The notes under the pieces were generated by a model. It searched no databases, had not been told where the DNA came from, and saw only the letters and a list, made by a program, of their open reading frames with translations. This document shows, piece after piece, positions 53,107 through 62,289 of a DNA stretch of 64,000 nt. Positions within the stretch are counted from its first letter, which is position 1; every line of letters starts with the position of its first letter. Origin of the DNA: Terriglobales bacterium (GTDB lineage Bacteria; Acidobacteriota; Terriglobia; Terriglobales; Acidobacteriaceae); the NCBI GenBank assembly GCA_025936825.1, contig JAICSO010000019.1:1-64000 (forward strand). The letters run 5' to 3'. The position numbers were made by a program, and so were the translations under genes.

Positions 53107-53880
53107 TCATAATGCTGACTGTCCGCCGTCGACCACCAGCACATGGCCGGTGACGAACGCAGAGGCATCCGACGCCAGAAATACAACAGCGCCCTTTAGA
53201 TCGTCTTTGCCCCCGAACCGGTTTTGTGGAATGTTCTGCAGCAAGAGCTCTTGCTTGTTCTTGATCGACCAATCGGACATGTGGGTGGGGAACCAACCAG
53301 GGGCGACTGCATTGACCTGGATGTTGTGTGGCGCCCATTTACAGGCAAGATCTTTGGTGAAACTTATAACTGCACCTTTGCTTGCATGGTACGCGGTTGC
53401 CTGAAGGACTTCTGCAGGAGTGCCGCTAAGCCCGGCTACAGAGGCGATATTGATGATTTTTCCTCGGTGTTTGCCCAGCATGACTTTCCCCACAGCCTGA
53501 GCACAGAGAAATGTACCGGTCAGATTGGTTTCGATTACTCTGCTCCAATCCAAGAGGCGCATTTCCTCGACGGGCGCACCCCAGGATATGCCTGCGTTGT
53601 TGACTAGGACATCGATCCTGCCAAATTCGTTTAGTGTCTCTTCCACCAGAGACTGAATGTCATTCGGTTTTGTCACATCGCAAGCGACCGGCAAGACACG
53701 AACTCCCAGTTTGCGCAACTCATCCGCAGCCTGTTCGCATCGCTCCTTCTTTCGAGCGCACAGAACGAGATCGGCCCCCATTTCGGCGAGGCCTTCGGCC
53801 ATCTGGCGCCCAAGGCCAAGGGAGCCTCCAGTGATGATTGCCACGCGTCGCGTGAGATCGAAAAGTTCCCTAACGTGCAT
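53107..53880 (-). CDS. short-chain dehydrogenase/reductase
   Basis: 257 residues from ATG 53880 (the frame is open to 53928). Classical SDR: cofactor motif ITGGSLGLGRQMAEGLAEMG, structural VLVNNAGISWG, catalytic Ser in INIASVAGLSG, YHASK (Tyr and Lys), and a C-terminal FVTGHVLVVDGG. Soluble, NAD(P)-dependent oxidoreductase on an alcohol/ketone. Last gene of a possible five-gene minus-strand operon with an acyl-CoA dehydrogenase upstream, so a beta-hydroxyacyl or related substrate is possible. Confidence 0.92.
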   Translation of the reverse strand: MHVRELFDLTRRVAIITGGSLGLGRQMAEGLAEMGADLVLCARKKERCEQAADELRKLGVRVLPVACDVTKPNDIQSLVEETLNEFGRIDVLVNNAGISWGAPVEEMRLLDWSRVIETNLTGTFLCAQAVGKVMLGKHRGKIINIASVAGLSGTPAEVLQATAYHASKGAVISFTKDLACKWAPHNIQVNAVAPGWFPTHMSDWSIKNKQELLLQNIPQNRFGGKDDLKGAVVFLASDASAFVTGHVLVVDGGQSAL

Positions 53881-53975
53881 CGTACATTCTCGGCTCCCAG
53901 CTTGGGTCAAGAAGTCCCAACGCGGCAATCCCGCACTCGAAGAAAACCTTTAAACATTCCAGGACGAGCAAGCCC

Positions 53976-55202
53976 TCACCGTGCGCCAGATGGTTCTGCG
54001 TGATTGCTGTGCTTTCTGAGTTCCAGTTTGGCAACCGCTTCGGAATGAACTTCGTCAGGCCCATCAAACAATCGTATTACGCGGACATCCGCCCATGCGC
54101 TAGCAAGGAAGGTATCCTGGGAAACACCGGCGCCGCCATGAGCCTGGATGGCTCTGTCTAGTACTCGAAGCGCCATATGTGGTGCAACCACTTTGATCAT
54201 GGCAATCTCGGCTCTGGCAGCCTTATTTCCGACAGTGTCCATCATGTACGCAGCCTTCAGGACTAAAAGGCGTGCTTGTTCGATTTCCATACGGGAGGCG
54301 GCAATTGCATCTCGAATGGTACCTTGATCGGCGAGCGGTTTGCCGAATGCCACCCGAGACTGGACCCGTTTGCACAAAATCTTCAGGGCTCTCTCGGCAA
54401 CCCCAATGCAGCGCATGCAGTGATGGATGCGTCCGGGGCCCAACCGCCCCTGCGCAATTTCGAATCCGCTTCCTTCCGAAAGAAGTATGTTTGCTATTGG
54501 AACGCGAACATTGTGAAAGGCAATTTCAGCATGGCCATGGGGGGCGTGGTCATAACCGAATACTGTGAGCAGTCGTTCGATCTTCAATCCTGGCGTATCC
54601 ATCGGCACCAGAATCATTGATTGCTGCTGATGTCGAGGCGCGGAGGGGTCTGTCTTGCCCATAAAAATGACGAGTTTGCATCGCGGGTCGCCCGCCCCTG
54701 TGCACCACCATTTCCTACCGTTAATGACGTACTCCCGGTCCTCTCTAACGATGCTTGCTTCGATGTTGGTTGCGTCAGAGGAAGCCACCGCAGGCTCGGT
54801 CATCGCGAAACAGGAGCGGATTTGACCCGCGAGCAACGGGCGTAACCAGCGTTCCTTCTGTTCGGCGGTGCCATAACGGGCAAGCACCTCCATATTGCCG
54901 GTGTCTGGGGCAGAACAGTTGAACACTTCAGGCGCCATTGCGCTACGGCCCATAATCTCCGCCAGCGGAGCATATTCAAGATTCGTCAGACCTGCCCCAT
55001 TCTCATCTTCTGGCAAGAAGAGATTCCACAGACCATCCGTTCGAGCTTTCGCCTTCAGTTCTTCGATGACGTGCGGTGCCGTCCAACGGTCGCGCTGGAC
55101 TTCATCGAGGAAGCGCTGCTCATTTGGGTAAACTTGCTCCTCCATGAATGCTGTCAGACGCTGGCGATAGTCCTTGGCTCTCAGGGACAATTCGAAGTCC
55201 AT
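53976..55202 (-). CDS. acyl-CoA dehydrogenase (ACAD10/11-like)
   Basis: 408 residues, full length FAD enzyme: N-terminal helical domain, beta domain with [20 protein letters not shown] and [16 protein letters not shown] (FAD and substrate contacts), and a C-terminal helical domain with [39 protein letters not shown] and [20 protein letters not shown]. The C-terminal GPDEVH pattern is that of the ACAD11 subgroup. It oxidises an acyl-CoA at the alpha-beta bond. The acyl-CoA ligase at 60405 could supply its substrate. Confidence 0.92.
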   Translation of the reverse strand: MDFELSLRAKDYRQRLTAFMEEQVYPNEQRFLDEVQRDRWTAPHVIEELKAKARTDGLWNLFLPEDENGAGLTNLEYAPLAEIMGRSAMAPEVFNCSAPDTGNMEVLARYGTAEQKERWLRPLLAGQIRSCFAMTEPAVASSDATNIEASIVREDREYVINGRKWWCTGAGDPRCKLVIFMGKTDPSAPRHQQQSMILVPMDTPGLKIERLLTVFGYDHAPHGHAEIAFHNVRVPIANILLSEGSGFEIAQGRLGPGRIHHCMRCIGVAERALKILCKRVQSRVAFGKPLADQGTIRDAIAASRMEIEQARLLVLKAAYMMDTVGNKAARAEIAMIKVVAPHMALRVLDRAIQAHGGAGVSQDTFLASAWADVRVIRLFDGPDEVHSEAVAKLELRKHSNHAEPSGAR

Positions 55203-55247
55203 GGTTGCTCCATTAAGAGTTGGGTACCCACACCATTGAAAAGCGGT

Positions 55248-55976
55248 TCATCGCAGGCTACGAAGGCATGCCAAAGCTAGGTGCGGCACCGCATTGAATG
55301 CAAACAACCTCCGTTGTTTATCGCGGAGCCGTAGGACCGTGAATGATGAGTTCTGAAGCACTCCCGCAAGGTCGATCAGCCTCTCGTCGAGGATGCCCAA
55401 CGCTAGGCCTGTCCAAATGGCCACGGGAGTGGCTGATGTGAATACGGCGGCAGCGGCACGGCCTTCTGGTGGATCAGCCACGGTTTGCCATGCCACCACG
55501 CGGCTTCTGAATTGCTCCCAGCTTTCCCCGGAATACTGGTATCGGCCACGAATCCATGTGTGCACGATTTCTGTATCGCAGGGCAACCATCGACGCTTTG
55601 CACCGTCTCCCTCAGCCCCGTGGGCAGAACGAACTTGTCTGCGCATGGTCTCAAAATACAGCTTGAATTGCTGGTCATCGGCGCATAGCTTCGGCCCGAT
55701 TTCACGGTAGATGTGATCAAGATCGAACTCATTCCACGCACTCTCGACCGCAACTTCCGGGAAAGGGAGGCACGCTTCCTGATACGCTAGGCATACTTCA
55801 CCTGCGGTCCCGCGCTGTCGGGACAGCGCTCCTGAATACGCCGCTGCAAAGACAATCTCTTGTGAAATAAAGTACTCCCCGAGCAATCGAGACTGCTTGC
55901 GGCCGAGATCAGAAAGGGAGTCGTAAGATCCTCGGGTACCAGCCTGGCCATGCCGTACCAAGTAGAGTGTCGTCAA
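55248..55976 (-). CDS. histidine phosphatase family protein with altered second His motif
   Basis: 242 residues. YLVRHGQAGTRGSYDSLSDL gives the phospho-accepting RHG motif and LGRKQSRLLGEYF, ESAWNEFDLDHIY a Glu region. The region where related enzymes have a second catalytic His (SHGGP or THAG) reads AVFTSATPVAIWTGLALG, with no His. This variant occurs in a subgroup of the family; activity may differ from true phosphoglycerate-type phosphatases. Position between DpaL and the acyl-CoA dehydrogenase gives no clear substrate. Confidence 0.85.
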   Translation of the reverse strand: MTTLYLVRHGQAGTRGSYDSLSDLGRKQSRLLGEYFISQEIVFAAAYSGALSRQRGTAGEVCLAYQEACLPFPEVAVESAWNEFDLDHIYREIGPKLCADDQQFKLYFETMRRQVRSAHGAEGDGAKRRWLPCDTEIVHTWIRGRYQYSGESWEQFRSRVVAWQTVADPPEGRAAAAVFTSATPVAIWTGLALGILDERLIDLAGVLQNSSFTVLRLRDKQRRLFAFNAVPHLALACLRSLR

Positions 55977-56088
55977 TTGAGTGTCCCCACGATATTGGCA
56001 GCCGCTCCAATTAACACCCGTCGCACGTGTCGGGCATTAAGCCCATCCGCACCGAAGAATCCAACGACGGAGATGACCGGCGGTTCAA

Positions 56089-57318
56089 TCATTCATAGAC
56101 GGCCGACTTGATTAGAGAGTGGTAGATCTCGGGATCGGTGTTCCCCTCCGTGCCGATGACCAATACCCGGCTGTTGGCATCCAGTTTGAGTGCGGCCCGA
56201 AGAACCGAGTCGCCTGCGGAAATGAGCAAAGCAGCCAGGCCGGCGACAGCGGATTCTCCAGCCACGATCGGCTGATCGCCATTGATTGGGGTATCGAGCA
56301 GTTGCATGCAAGGTGCGACTACTGCGTCAGGCACAGTTATAAACGCAGCGGCACCGCTGGATAGCACATTCCACGCATAGGTAGAGACCTCGCCACAATC
56401 GAGACCGGCCATGATCGTACCGACTGGAGGTGGCGCAGGCGTTGGTCTTCCTGCTAACGCGCTAGCGAAAAGACAGGCTGCGCGCTCCGGCTCGACCACA
56501 ACCAACGCTGGAGCACTATCACCAAGTCTGTTTGAGAAATGCGCACACACCGCAGCAGCCAGCCCTCCTACACCACCCTGGACGAAGACATGCGTCAGTT
56601 GTTCATCGGCCGGCAACTGCTGTAAAACTTCCTCAACCAAGGTCGTATAACCATTCATGATGTCTCGTGGAATATCGACATAACCAGTCCACGATGTATC
56701 AGACACGAGCATGAAGCCATTCTGCGAAGCGTCGGACGCACACAATCTGACCGTGTCGTCGTAGCCGACCTCTGTTCTTATGATGGTGGCGCCATAGCGA
56801 GCGATAGCTGCTTCCCGAGTGCGACTGCAGGATTTGGGAACATAGACGACGCAGCGAGAGTTGAACATCTGCGAGCCCCAGGCGACCGCTCGGCCATGGT
56901 TGCCATCTGTTGCCGTCGTTACTGTCACTCCACGAGTGATTGCAGCAAACGAGCCATTCCGCATTTCCTCCGAGCTCGGCTCATGTTCAGTTTGCCGCAA
57001 TACCTCTCTCTGAAGCACACGCAGTACGGCATAGGCCCCCCCTAATGCCTTGAAACTACCGAGATCAAAGCGTGAGCTTTCGTCCTTAAACCAGAGACTC
57101 CGAATGTCTAAGGCGAATGCGATGTTTTTTAGTGGAACAAGCGTTGTAGGCTGAAACCCCGGCCAGGAGGCAAGCTCTTTCATTGCGGCGGCGTGACCAG
57201 TGAGCGACAAGCCCCCGGTTTGAGGGCAACGCGCCGCGCAATTCACGAACAAACGGAGCCGTTGCCGCATTGCCGCGAGAACGGCGATTCTATTGACTCC
57301 GGTTTCCACAGGGTTCAT
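56089..57318 (-). CDS. dpaL: diaminopropionate ammonia-lyase-like PLP enzyme
   Basis: 409 residues of PLP fold type II. The start of the core LWFKDESSRFDLGSFKALGG gives the Lys that binds PLP, TTATDGNHGRAVAWGSQMF is the phosphate/Asn loop, and SDTSWTGYVDIPRDIMNGYT and GTIMAGLDCGEVSTYAW are typical of DpaL/YgeX rather than threonine dehydratase. Known members split 2,3-diaminopropionate into pyruvate and two ammonia. Downstream of the FadR-type regulator by 39 bases, so probably the second gene of its operon. Confidence 0.88.
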   Translation of the reverse strand: MNPVETGVNRIAVLAAMRQRLRLFVNCAARCPQTGGLSLTGHAAAMKELASWPGFQPTTLVPLKNIAFALDIRSLWFKDESSRFDLGSFKALGGAYAVLRVLQREVLRQTEHEPSSEEMRNGSFAAITRGVTVTTATDGNHGRAVAWGSQMFNSRCVVYVPKSCSRTREAAIARYGATIIRTEVGYDDTVRLCASDASQNGFMLVSDTSWTGYVDIPRDIMNGYTTLVEEVLQQLPADEQLTHVFVQGGVGGLAAAVCAHFSNRLGDSAPALVVVEPERAACLFASALAGRPTPAPPPVGTIMAGLDCGEVSTYAWNVLSSGAAAFITVPDAVVAPCMQLLDTPINGDQPIVAGESAVAGLAALLISAGDSVLRAALKLDANSRVLVIGTEGNTDPEIYHSLIKSAVYE

Positions 57319-57357
57319 GGCGAGACTTTCGCTGCATACCGATATTTTCTGTCGCGT

Positions 57358-58158
57358 TTAACACCGGGAGCTCGGCTCTTTTACGTTTGCGTCAGTACTG
57401 GCGGCGCTTTCGGATTGAGTCTTCGCCTTGAGTGATTCGCCCAGACGCTCGTCAACAGAGTGGAGATGAGCCTCCATTGCCTCCCGAGCGAGAGCGGGAT
57501 TGCGTTTTCGGATCACCGCAAGCAGGTCACGATGGTCTTTGATTTCTTGCCACGCATCGAAATAACGGTTATACAAGGGTCCTTCAGCCGCTCTTATCAT
57601 GTGATAAATAACGTCGATGACCTTGGTCGTCGCAGCGTTTCTGGCCGCCTTTGCCACCAAGAGGTGAAATTCCCAGGCAAGCTCGAACAAGCTCTCACCT
57701 CTTATTGCCTTTTTTTCCATCCGCTCGAGGATTTTTTCTATCTTTTCAAAATCCTCATCGGTTCCTCTCTCGGCCGCTCTCTCAGCAATCGCCGGCTCTA
57801 GAACACGACGAAGCTCTTGGATTTCCCACAACTCCTCGGAAGCAAGCAGAAGCTGGAGAACTCCCGAATGGATTGCGTCCGCCGACGATGGCTCGCGCAC
57901 GTAAATGCCTTCTCCCTGCCGGGCTTCAAGCAAGCCTTCGCCGATCAGTACGCGTAGTGCTTCGCGTACACTTTGTCGGCTGACCCCTAGTTTTTTTGAG
58001 AGCGTTGTCTCCGGCGGCAAGCAGGAACTGGGAGCAAGTTCGCCGTCGAGAATGAGTGTTCGAACTTGTTCCAGTATTGCTTCCACCACAGACTTTTCTG
58101 TAATGCGGGAAAACATTTCCGCTCCCCCCGGCAGGCTTCTCGTGATTTGGTTCTGCAA
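57358..58158 (-). CDS. GntR/FadR-family transcriptional regulator (FCD ligand domain)
   Basis: 266 residues. N-terminal winged helix: VEAILEQVRTLILDGELAPS, LPPETTLSKKLGVSRQSVRE and ALRVLIGEGLLEARQGEGIY. C-terminal all-helical FCD domain with metal-binding pattern: LRRVLEPAIAERAAERG, FELAWEFHLLVAKAARN and IKDHRDLLAVIRKRNPALAR. It probably binds a small carboxylate and represses nearby genes; palindromes similar to FCD-type operators lie in the divergent region upstream (58293, 58394) and at 62165 and 62277. ATG 58116 is an alternative start. Confidence 0.9.
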   Translation of the reverse strand: MQNQITRSLPGGAEMFSRITEKSVVEAILEQVRTLILDGELAPSSCLPPETTLSKKLGVSRQSVREALRVLIGEGLLEARQGEGIYVREPSSADAIHSGVLQLLLASEELWEIQELRRVLEPAIAERAAERGTDEDFEKIEKILERMEKKAIRGESLFELAWEFHLLVAKAARNAATTKVIDVIYHMIRAAEGPLYNRYFDAWQEIKDHRDLLAVIRKRNPALAREAMEAHLHSVDERLGESLKAKTQSESAASTDANVKEPSSRC

Positions 58159-58292
58159 AGACTAACCCCTTACGACGAACGTGTGCTTTAACTAGTCAGG
58201 CGGGCTACCGCAGCATACCTGGTGCTGGAGCCATCCGGCGACCTCTTGCCTGATCGAATGGCCGCCGATCTTTCGGATCTAAACTATAACAG

Positions 58293-58303
58293 ATGTCTGG
58301 CAG
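58293..58303. promoter_or_regulatory. weak match to the TTGTCnGACAA palindrome
   Basis: ATGTCTGGCAG, 8 of 11 bases as in TTGTCTGACAA, 135 bp upstream of the regulator gene start at 58158. Possible autoregulatory or operon site. Confidence 0.35.
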
Positions 58304-58352
58304 GCTATGTATATCGATTATATCTTCCAGAAATAAGGCAGGTTACGTAATA

Positions 58353-58380
58353 TTGACATGTCCGGTAGTCGCATGATAAG
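58353..58380 (+). promoter_or_regulatory. candidate sigma-70 promoter for the CocE hydrolase gene
   Basis: Consensus -35 TTGACA (58353-58358), 16-base spacer, -10-like GATAAG (58375-58380). The expected start of transcription is near 58387, so the palindrome at 58394-58404 would sit just downstream of it. Confidence 0.5.
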
Positions 58381-58393
58381 CATAACCGGCCTG

Positions 58394-58404
58394 TTGTCAG
58401 ACAA
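58394..58404. promoter_or_regulatory. perfect palindromic operator TTGTCAGACAA
   Basis: Perfect 5-1-5 palindrome of the kind bound by FCD-type GntR proteins. It lies just after the expected transcription start of the CocE gene, a position that suits repression, and in the region shared with the divergent regulator gene. Confidence 0.6.
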
Positions 58405-58467
58405 AGGTGCTGCCAAGCACTTTGACCACGAGAATCGGCCGGGGTTGACGTCGTCGGAGGGGTTCTG

Positions 58468-60285
58468 ATGTTTACACGATGGTTCAGGAAACGCTTTAGC
58501 TACAAACAAATGCTTCAATTCGGCAGCAGGAAGAGCGCCAGCATTTTGTTTGCAGCCACTCTGTTTGTGGGGTCATTTTTCAATCTGAGATTGCTCGCCG
58601 GTCCCGAGAAAACGACGACAACAAAACATCCAACCGTGCACGAAGACAACGTAATGGTCCTTATGCGCGATGGGGTCAAGCTCGCGACCAACATTACCCG
58701 CCCTGCTGCACCGGGAAAATATCCCGCCGTTCTCTTGCGTACGCCGTACAGCAAAGAAGAGGAGGGGAAAGAAATTGTGGACTTAGCAGAGTTTGGGTAT
58801 GTGATCGTCGCCCAGGACTGCCGCGGTCGCTTCTCTTCCCAGGGGGAATGGGTTCCTTTTTTTCATGAAGCTGAAGATGGGGACGACGCGATCAATTGGG
58901 TCGCAACGCAACCATGGTCGGACGGGCGTGTTGTTACAACTGGGGGATCCTATTCCGCAATGGACCAGTGGCTGGCCGCAACTCAGCACAACCCCCACCT
59001 CAAGGGAATGATCTCCATGGTAAGCCCCTCCGATTTTTACCACGGTGTAATTTACCAGGGAGGAGCACTGAACCAGGGTGTCCTCCAAATGTGGAGTTAC
59101 TTCACATCCGGCCCAAAATTATACCCGCCCGAATCGGCGCCGGTAGCTTGGGGTGAGGTTTTTTCTCACATTCCAGTGTTGGACGGAGTAGGTTTGGAGA
59201 ATGTGAAGGTGGATTTTTATCGTGACTGGATTGCACACCCTACCGACAGCAGTTACTGGCGACGTATTCGGTTTGATGACCGGTACGGCACGTTCAATCT
59301 CCCCGTCCTGCATTTCACCGGCTGGTACGATATGTTTCAGGCTGGCACGATCGAGAATTTCCGACAGATGCACGATCGTGCGCCACGATCTGTGCGTGAC
59401 CAACAGATACTAATCGTTGGTCCCTGGGGACATAATTCATACGGCCGTAAAGTCGGCGAAATTGATTTTGGCCAAAAAGCCAACCCAGACCTGATCCCTT
59501 TGTTCGTTGGCTGGTTGGATCATGTCCTCAACGGAGGCGATGACAAGTTTTTCGCGAAACCCGTCCGTGTCTTTACGATGGGAGAAAACGAATGGAACGA
59601 CTATGACAGCTGGCCGGTGCCCAGTGCGCAACCGATCAAGTTTTTTCTGAGCAGCCACGGAACATCAAACGGGTTGCAAGGCTCAGGAATGCTCTCTACC
59701 GCTAGTCCCGACTCGCAGGAAACGCCAGACCACTATGTCTATGACCCGGCCAATCCGGTTCCAACACGGGGCGGGGGGAATTGCTGTTGGCCCAAGCTCG
59801 TCCCCTGGGGTCCCGCCAACCAAGTGGATGTCGAGAAACGACAGGATGTGCTCGTCTACACATCTCGGGAGTTGAGCCATGATCTCCGCATCACCGGTCC
59901 GATCATAGCCAAGCTCTGGGTTTCCAGCAGCGCACTGGACACGGATTTTACGGTCAAGCTTGTTGACGTGTATCCCGACGGTTTTGCGATGAATCTCGCG
60001 GACGGCATTCTGCGCGCACGTTACCGCAAGTCGTTCGAAAGTCCACAGCCCCTGAAACCAAACAAGGCCTATCAAATCACGGTGGAAATGGGGAACACAA
60101 GTAATCTGTTCAAGATCGGGCATCGTATCCGAGTAGAAGTTTCCAGCAGTAATTTTCCGCATTTTTCACGCAACACGAACACCGGCAGAGAACCAGAAAC
60201 TGATTCCAAAACCGAGTTGGCGCGACAAACGGTTCTACACGACGCAAAACATCTGTCGTACATTGTGCTCTCTGAGCTTCCCTGA
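58468..60285 (+). CDS. exported CocE/NonD family hydrolase (X-Pro dipeptidyl-peptidase S15 type)
   Basis: 605 residues with a basic N-terminus and hydrophobic segment (about 27-45), so exported or anchored. Alpha/beta-hydrolase domain: VAQDCRGRFSSQGEW, nucleophile Ser in TTGGSYSAMDQW, Asp in HFTGWYDMFQAG and His in VGPWGHNSYG. C-terminal jelly-roll domain ends ISSSNFPHFSRNTN-like (here VEVSSSNFPHFSRNTN), typical of the family. It would cleave acyl, ester or Pro-containing bonds in the periplasm. Divergent from the FadR-type regulator, with an operator-like palindrome in between. Confidence 0.9.
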   Translation: MFTRWFRKRFSYKQMLQFGSRKSASILFAATLFVGSFFNLRLLAGPEKTTTTKHPTVHEDNVMVLMRDGVKLATNITRPAAPGKYPAVLLRTPYSKEEEGKEIVDLAEFGYVIVAQDCRGRFSSQGEWVPFFHEAEDGDDAINWVATQPWSDGRVVTTGGSYSAMDQWLAATQHNPHLKGMISMVSPSDFYHGVIYQGGALNQGVLQMWSYFTSGPKLYPPESAPVAWGEVFSHIPVLDGVGLENVKVDFYRDWIAHPTDSSYWRRIRFDDRYGTFNLPVLHFTGWYDMFQAGTIENFRQMHDRAPRSVRDQQILIVGPWGHNSYGRKVGEIDFGQKANPDLIPLFVGWLDHVLNGGDDKFFAKPVRVFTMGENEWNDYDSWPVPSAQPIKFFLSSHGTSNGLQGSGMLSTASPDSQETPDHYVYDPANPVPTRGGGNCCWPKLVPWGPANQVDVEKRQDVLVYTSRELSHDLRITGPIIAKLWVSSSALDTDFTVKLVDVYPDGFAMNLADGILRARYRKSFESPQPLKPNKAYQITVEMGNTSNLFKIGHRIRVEVSSSNFPHFSRNTNTGREPETDSKTELARQTVLHDAKHLSYIVLSELP

Positions 60286-60404
60286 GGATCCGGCGGGCGA
60301 CACATGGTCGGGTAGATGTAGGCAGCGCGGCAGTTGGAACGAGTGACGCTAGAGTGAATGCGCTCTTCTACGAATCAAAGCCGGTTAAGGCAAAACTGTA
60401 CCGT

Positions 60405-62021
60405 TTACTGATCCCATTTCCAATTTGCATACTGCTGCCGAAGCTCGAGCTTCAGGAGTTTCCCAACCGAAGTGTGAGGCAATTCATTCGTGAAAAGGAA
60501 AGCGTCTGGCATCTGCCACTTTGCGAATTGCGCCGCCAACAGAGCGCGCAACTCGTCGGCCTGAACTTCCATCCCTTCTTTCCTAACCATGATCGCAAGC
60601 GGCCGTTCCTGCCATTTGGGATGGGGGACCCCGATCACGGCAGCCTCGCGCACGGCAGGATGTGCCATCAGCGCATTTTCGATATCCACAGAGCTGATCC
60701 ATTCTCCGCCCGACTTGATAAGGTCTTTGCTACGATCCACGATCTTGAGATACCCTTCCGAATCAATGGTGGCAATATCGCCGGTCTTGAACCACCCATC
60801 GTCTGTCCAGCGATCACATGTCTCCGGAGATTCGAAATAGCTCGCTGCAACCCAAGGCCCGCGCACTTCGAGCTCGCCATAAGAGACGCCATCCCACGGG
60901 GCTTCCCCACTGGGCCCCATTACGCGCAGCTCAACAAAGGGCGAAGGAATTCCCTGTTTACCCCGAATCTTGTATTGGTGGTCTTCGCCGCATTGAGCCA
61001 GAGTCGATTTGACAAACCCAGTGCTAGCGAGCGGTGCGGTTTCGGTCATGCCCCAAAGATGCGTGATGTGAAACCCGAAGCGATCCAAGCCGCGTAGCAA
61101 CGATTCGGGCACGGCACTGCCGCCAGCACCGATTCGCACGGTCCATGAAATATTCCATCGGCCAGGATGGTTTTCAAGGGCAGCTAAGACGCCGAGCCAG
61201 AGGGTTGGGACACCGGCGGCAAATGTCACGCTCTCCCCCTCGATCAAGTCAAGCAGGCTTTCCGGATCCAGATGCGGGCCGGGCAGCACCATTTTCGCTC
61301 CGACCATCGTTGCCGTAAACGGAATCCCCCATGCGTTTGCATGGAACATGGAAGACCCGGGCAACGCGACATCGTTCTGCGAAAGACAGAAACTATCAGC
61401 CGCGCACTCGTTGAGACTGTGCAATACCAGGGCACGGTGGGAATACAAGACGCCCTTGGGTTTCCCCGTTGTGCCGGAAGTAAAGCACATTGTAGCGGCT
61501 TGGTTTTCGTCCAAGTCGGGATATATGAAATCACCAATCGCGCCGGCCAAGAAATCTTCATAGTTTTCGCAATTGTTGGGAACGGATACGTGGCCATGGG
61601 GAACGACCAGCACACGTTCGAAGTCTACCTGGGAGCGGATGGATTCGTAGACCGGGAGCAGGACATCATCCACGATCAGGTAACGATCACGAGCATGGGT
61701 CACGATATACGCAAGCTCGTTGGCATGTAACCGCAGGTTCAACGTGTGTAAAATACCGCCGGCGACCGGAATACCGAAATAAGCTTCAACGTGTTGCGCG
61801 TGATTCCACATGAGGGTTGCGACACGGTCGCCCGGCTTGAGGCCTGCAAGCTGGAGTGCATGAGCCAACTGCCGTGCGCGACGATAGATGTCGCCGTACT
61901 TGCAGCGCCCAAGCCCAAGACCCGGCAGTCTCGATACTACTTCGACCTTGCTGAAGAGCTTCCCCGCTCGCTCCAGAATCGGAGCCAGAGTGAGCGGGAA
62001 ATTCATCATGGTTCCGAGCAT
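60405..62021 (-). CDS. medium/long-chain acyl-CoA ligase (AMP-forming)
   Basis: 538 residues of the ANL superfamily: ATP-binding TMCFTSGTTGKPKGVLYSHR, SMFHANAWGIPF, substrate-pocket HLWGMTETAPLASTG, DDGWFKTGDIATIDSEGYLK, hinge RSKDLIKSGGEWISSVDIE and the C-terminal TSVGKLLK with the catalytic Lys. The HANAWG and GEWISSVDIEN motifs fit the AlkK/medium-chain fatty acid group. It would activate the acid released by a hydrolase for the acyl-CoA dehydrogenase encoded at 53976. Its upstream region contains operator-like palindromes shared with the next gene. Confidence 0.93.
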   Translation of the reverse strand: MLGTMMNFPLTLAPILERAGKLFSKVEVVSRLPGLGLGRCKYGDIYRRARQLAHALQLAGLKPGDRVATLMWNHAQHVEAYFGIPVAGGILHTLNLRLHANELAYIVTHARDRYLIVDDVLLPVYESIRSQVDFERVLVVPHGHVSVPNNCENYEDFLAGAIGDFIYPDLDENQAATMCFTSGTTGKPKGVLYSHRALVLHSLNECAADSFCLSQNDVALPGSSMFHANAWGIPFTATMVGAKMVLPGPHLDPESLLDLIEGESVTFAAGVPTLWLGVLAALENHPGRWNISWTVRIGAGGSAVPESLLRGLDRFGFHITHLWGMTETAPLASTGFVKSTLAQCGEDHQYKIRGKQGIPSPFVELRVMGPSGEAPWDGVSYGELEVRGPWVAASYFESPETCDRWTDDGWFKTGDIATIDSEGYLKIVDRSKDLIKSGGEWISSVDIENALMAHPAVREAAVIGVPHPKWQERPLAIMVRKEGMEVQADELRALLAAQFAKWQMPDAFLFTNELPHTSVGKLLKLELRQQYANWKWDQ

Positions 62022-62164
62022 CGATCCACCTCCATGGCACGCTGAACCAACGCACGGGAAGACTGCACAAATGTCAAGAGCGTAGGCGAGGGCTTTGCAC
62101 TCAACGATTTTTGAAAATGCTGCCGCTTCGTCACGGAGGCGGTCATTTCACATCGCCCTTTTAT

Positions 62165-62175
62165 TTGTCTGACAC
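62165..62175. promoter_or_regulatory. near-perfect FCD-type operator candidate
   Basis: TTGTCTGACAC, 10 of 11 bases as in a perfect TTGTCTGACAA palindrome, in the AT-rich divergent region between the ligase gene and the propeller-protein gene. Confidence 0.5.
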
Positions 62176-62276
62176 ATGTGTATAAATATATATCACCACA
62201 AGAATTGTTTTTGCTTATCTTTTACATTATACACAACTTAAAAATAGTAATATATTGACTTGCAGACGGATGTCTG

Positions 62277-62287
62277 TTATCTGACAC
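62277..62287. promoter_or_regulatory. second operator candidate before the propeller-protein gene
   Basis: TTATCTGACAC, 9 of 11 bases as in TTGTCTGACAA, next to a further inverted repeat CAGAC-GGAT-GTCTG (62263-62276). A -35-like TTGTTT (62207) and -10-like TATACA lie upstream. Confidence 0.4.
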
Positions 62288-62289
62288 TC

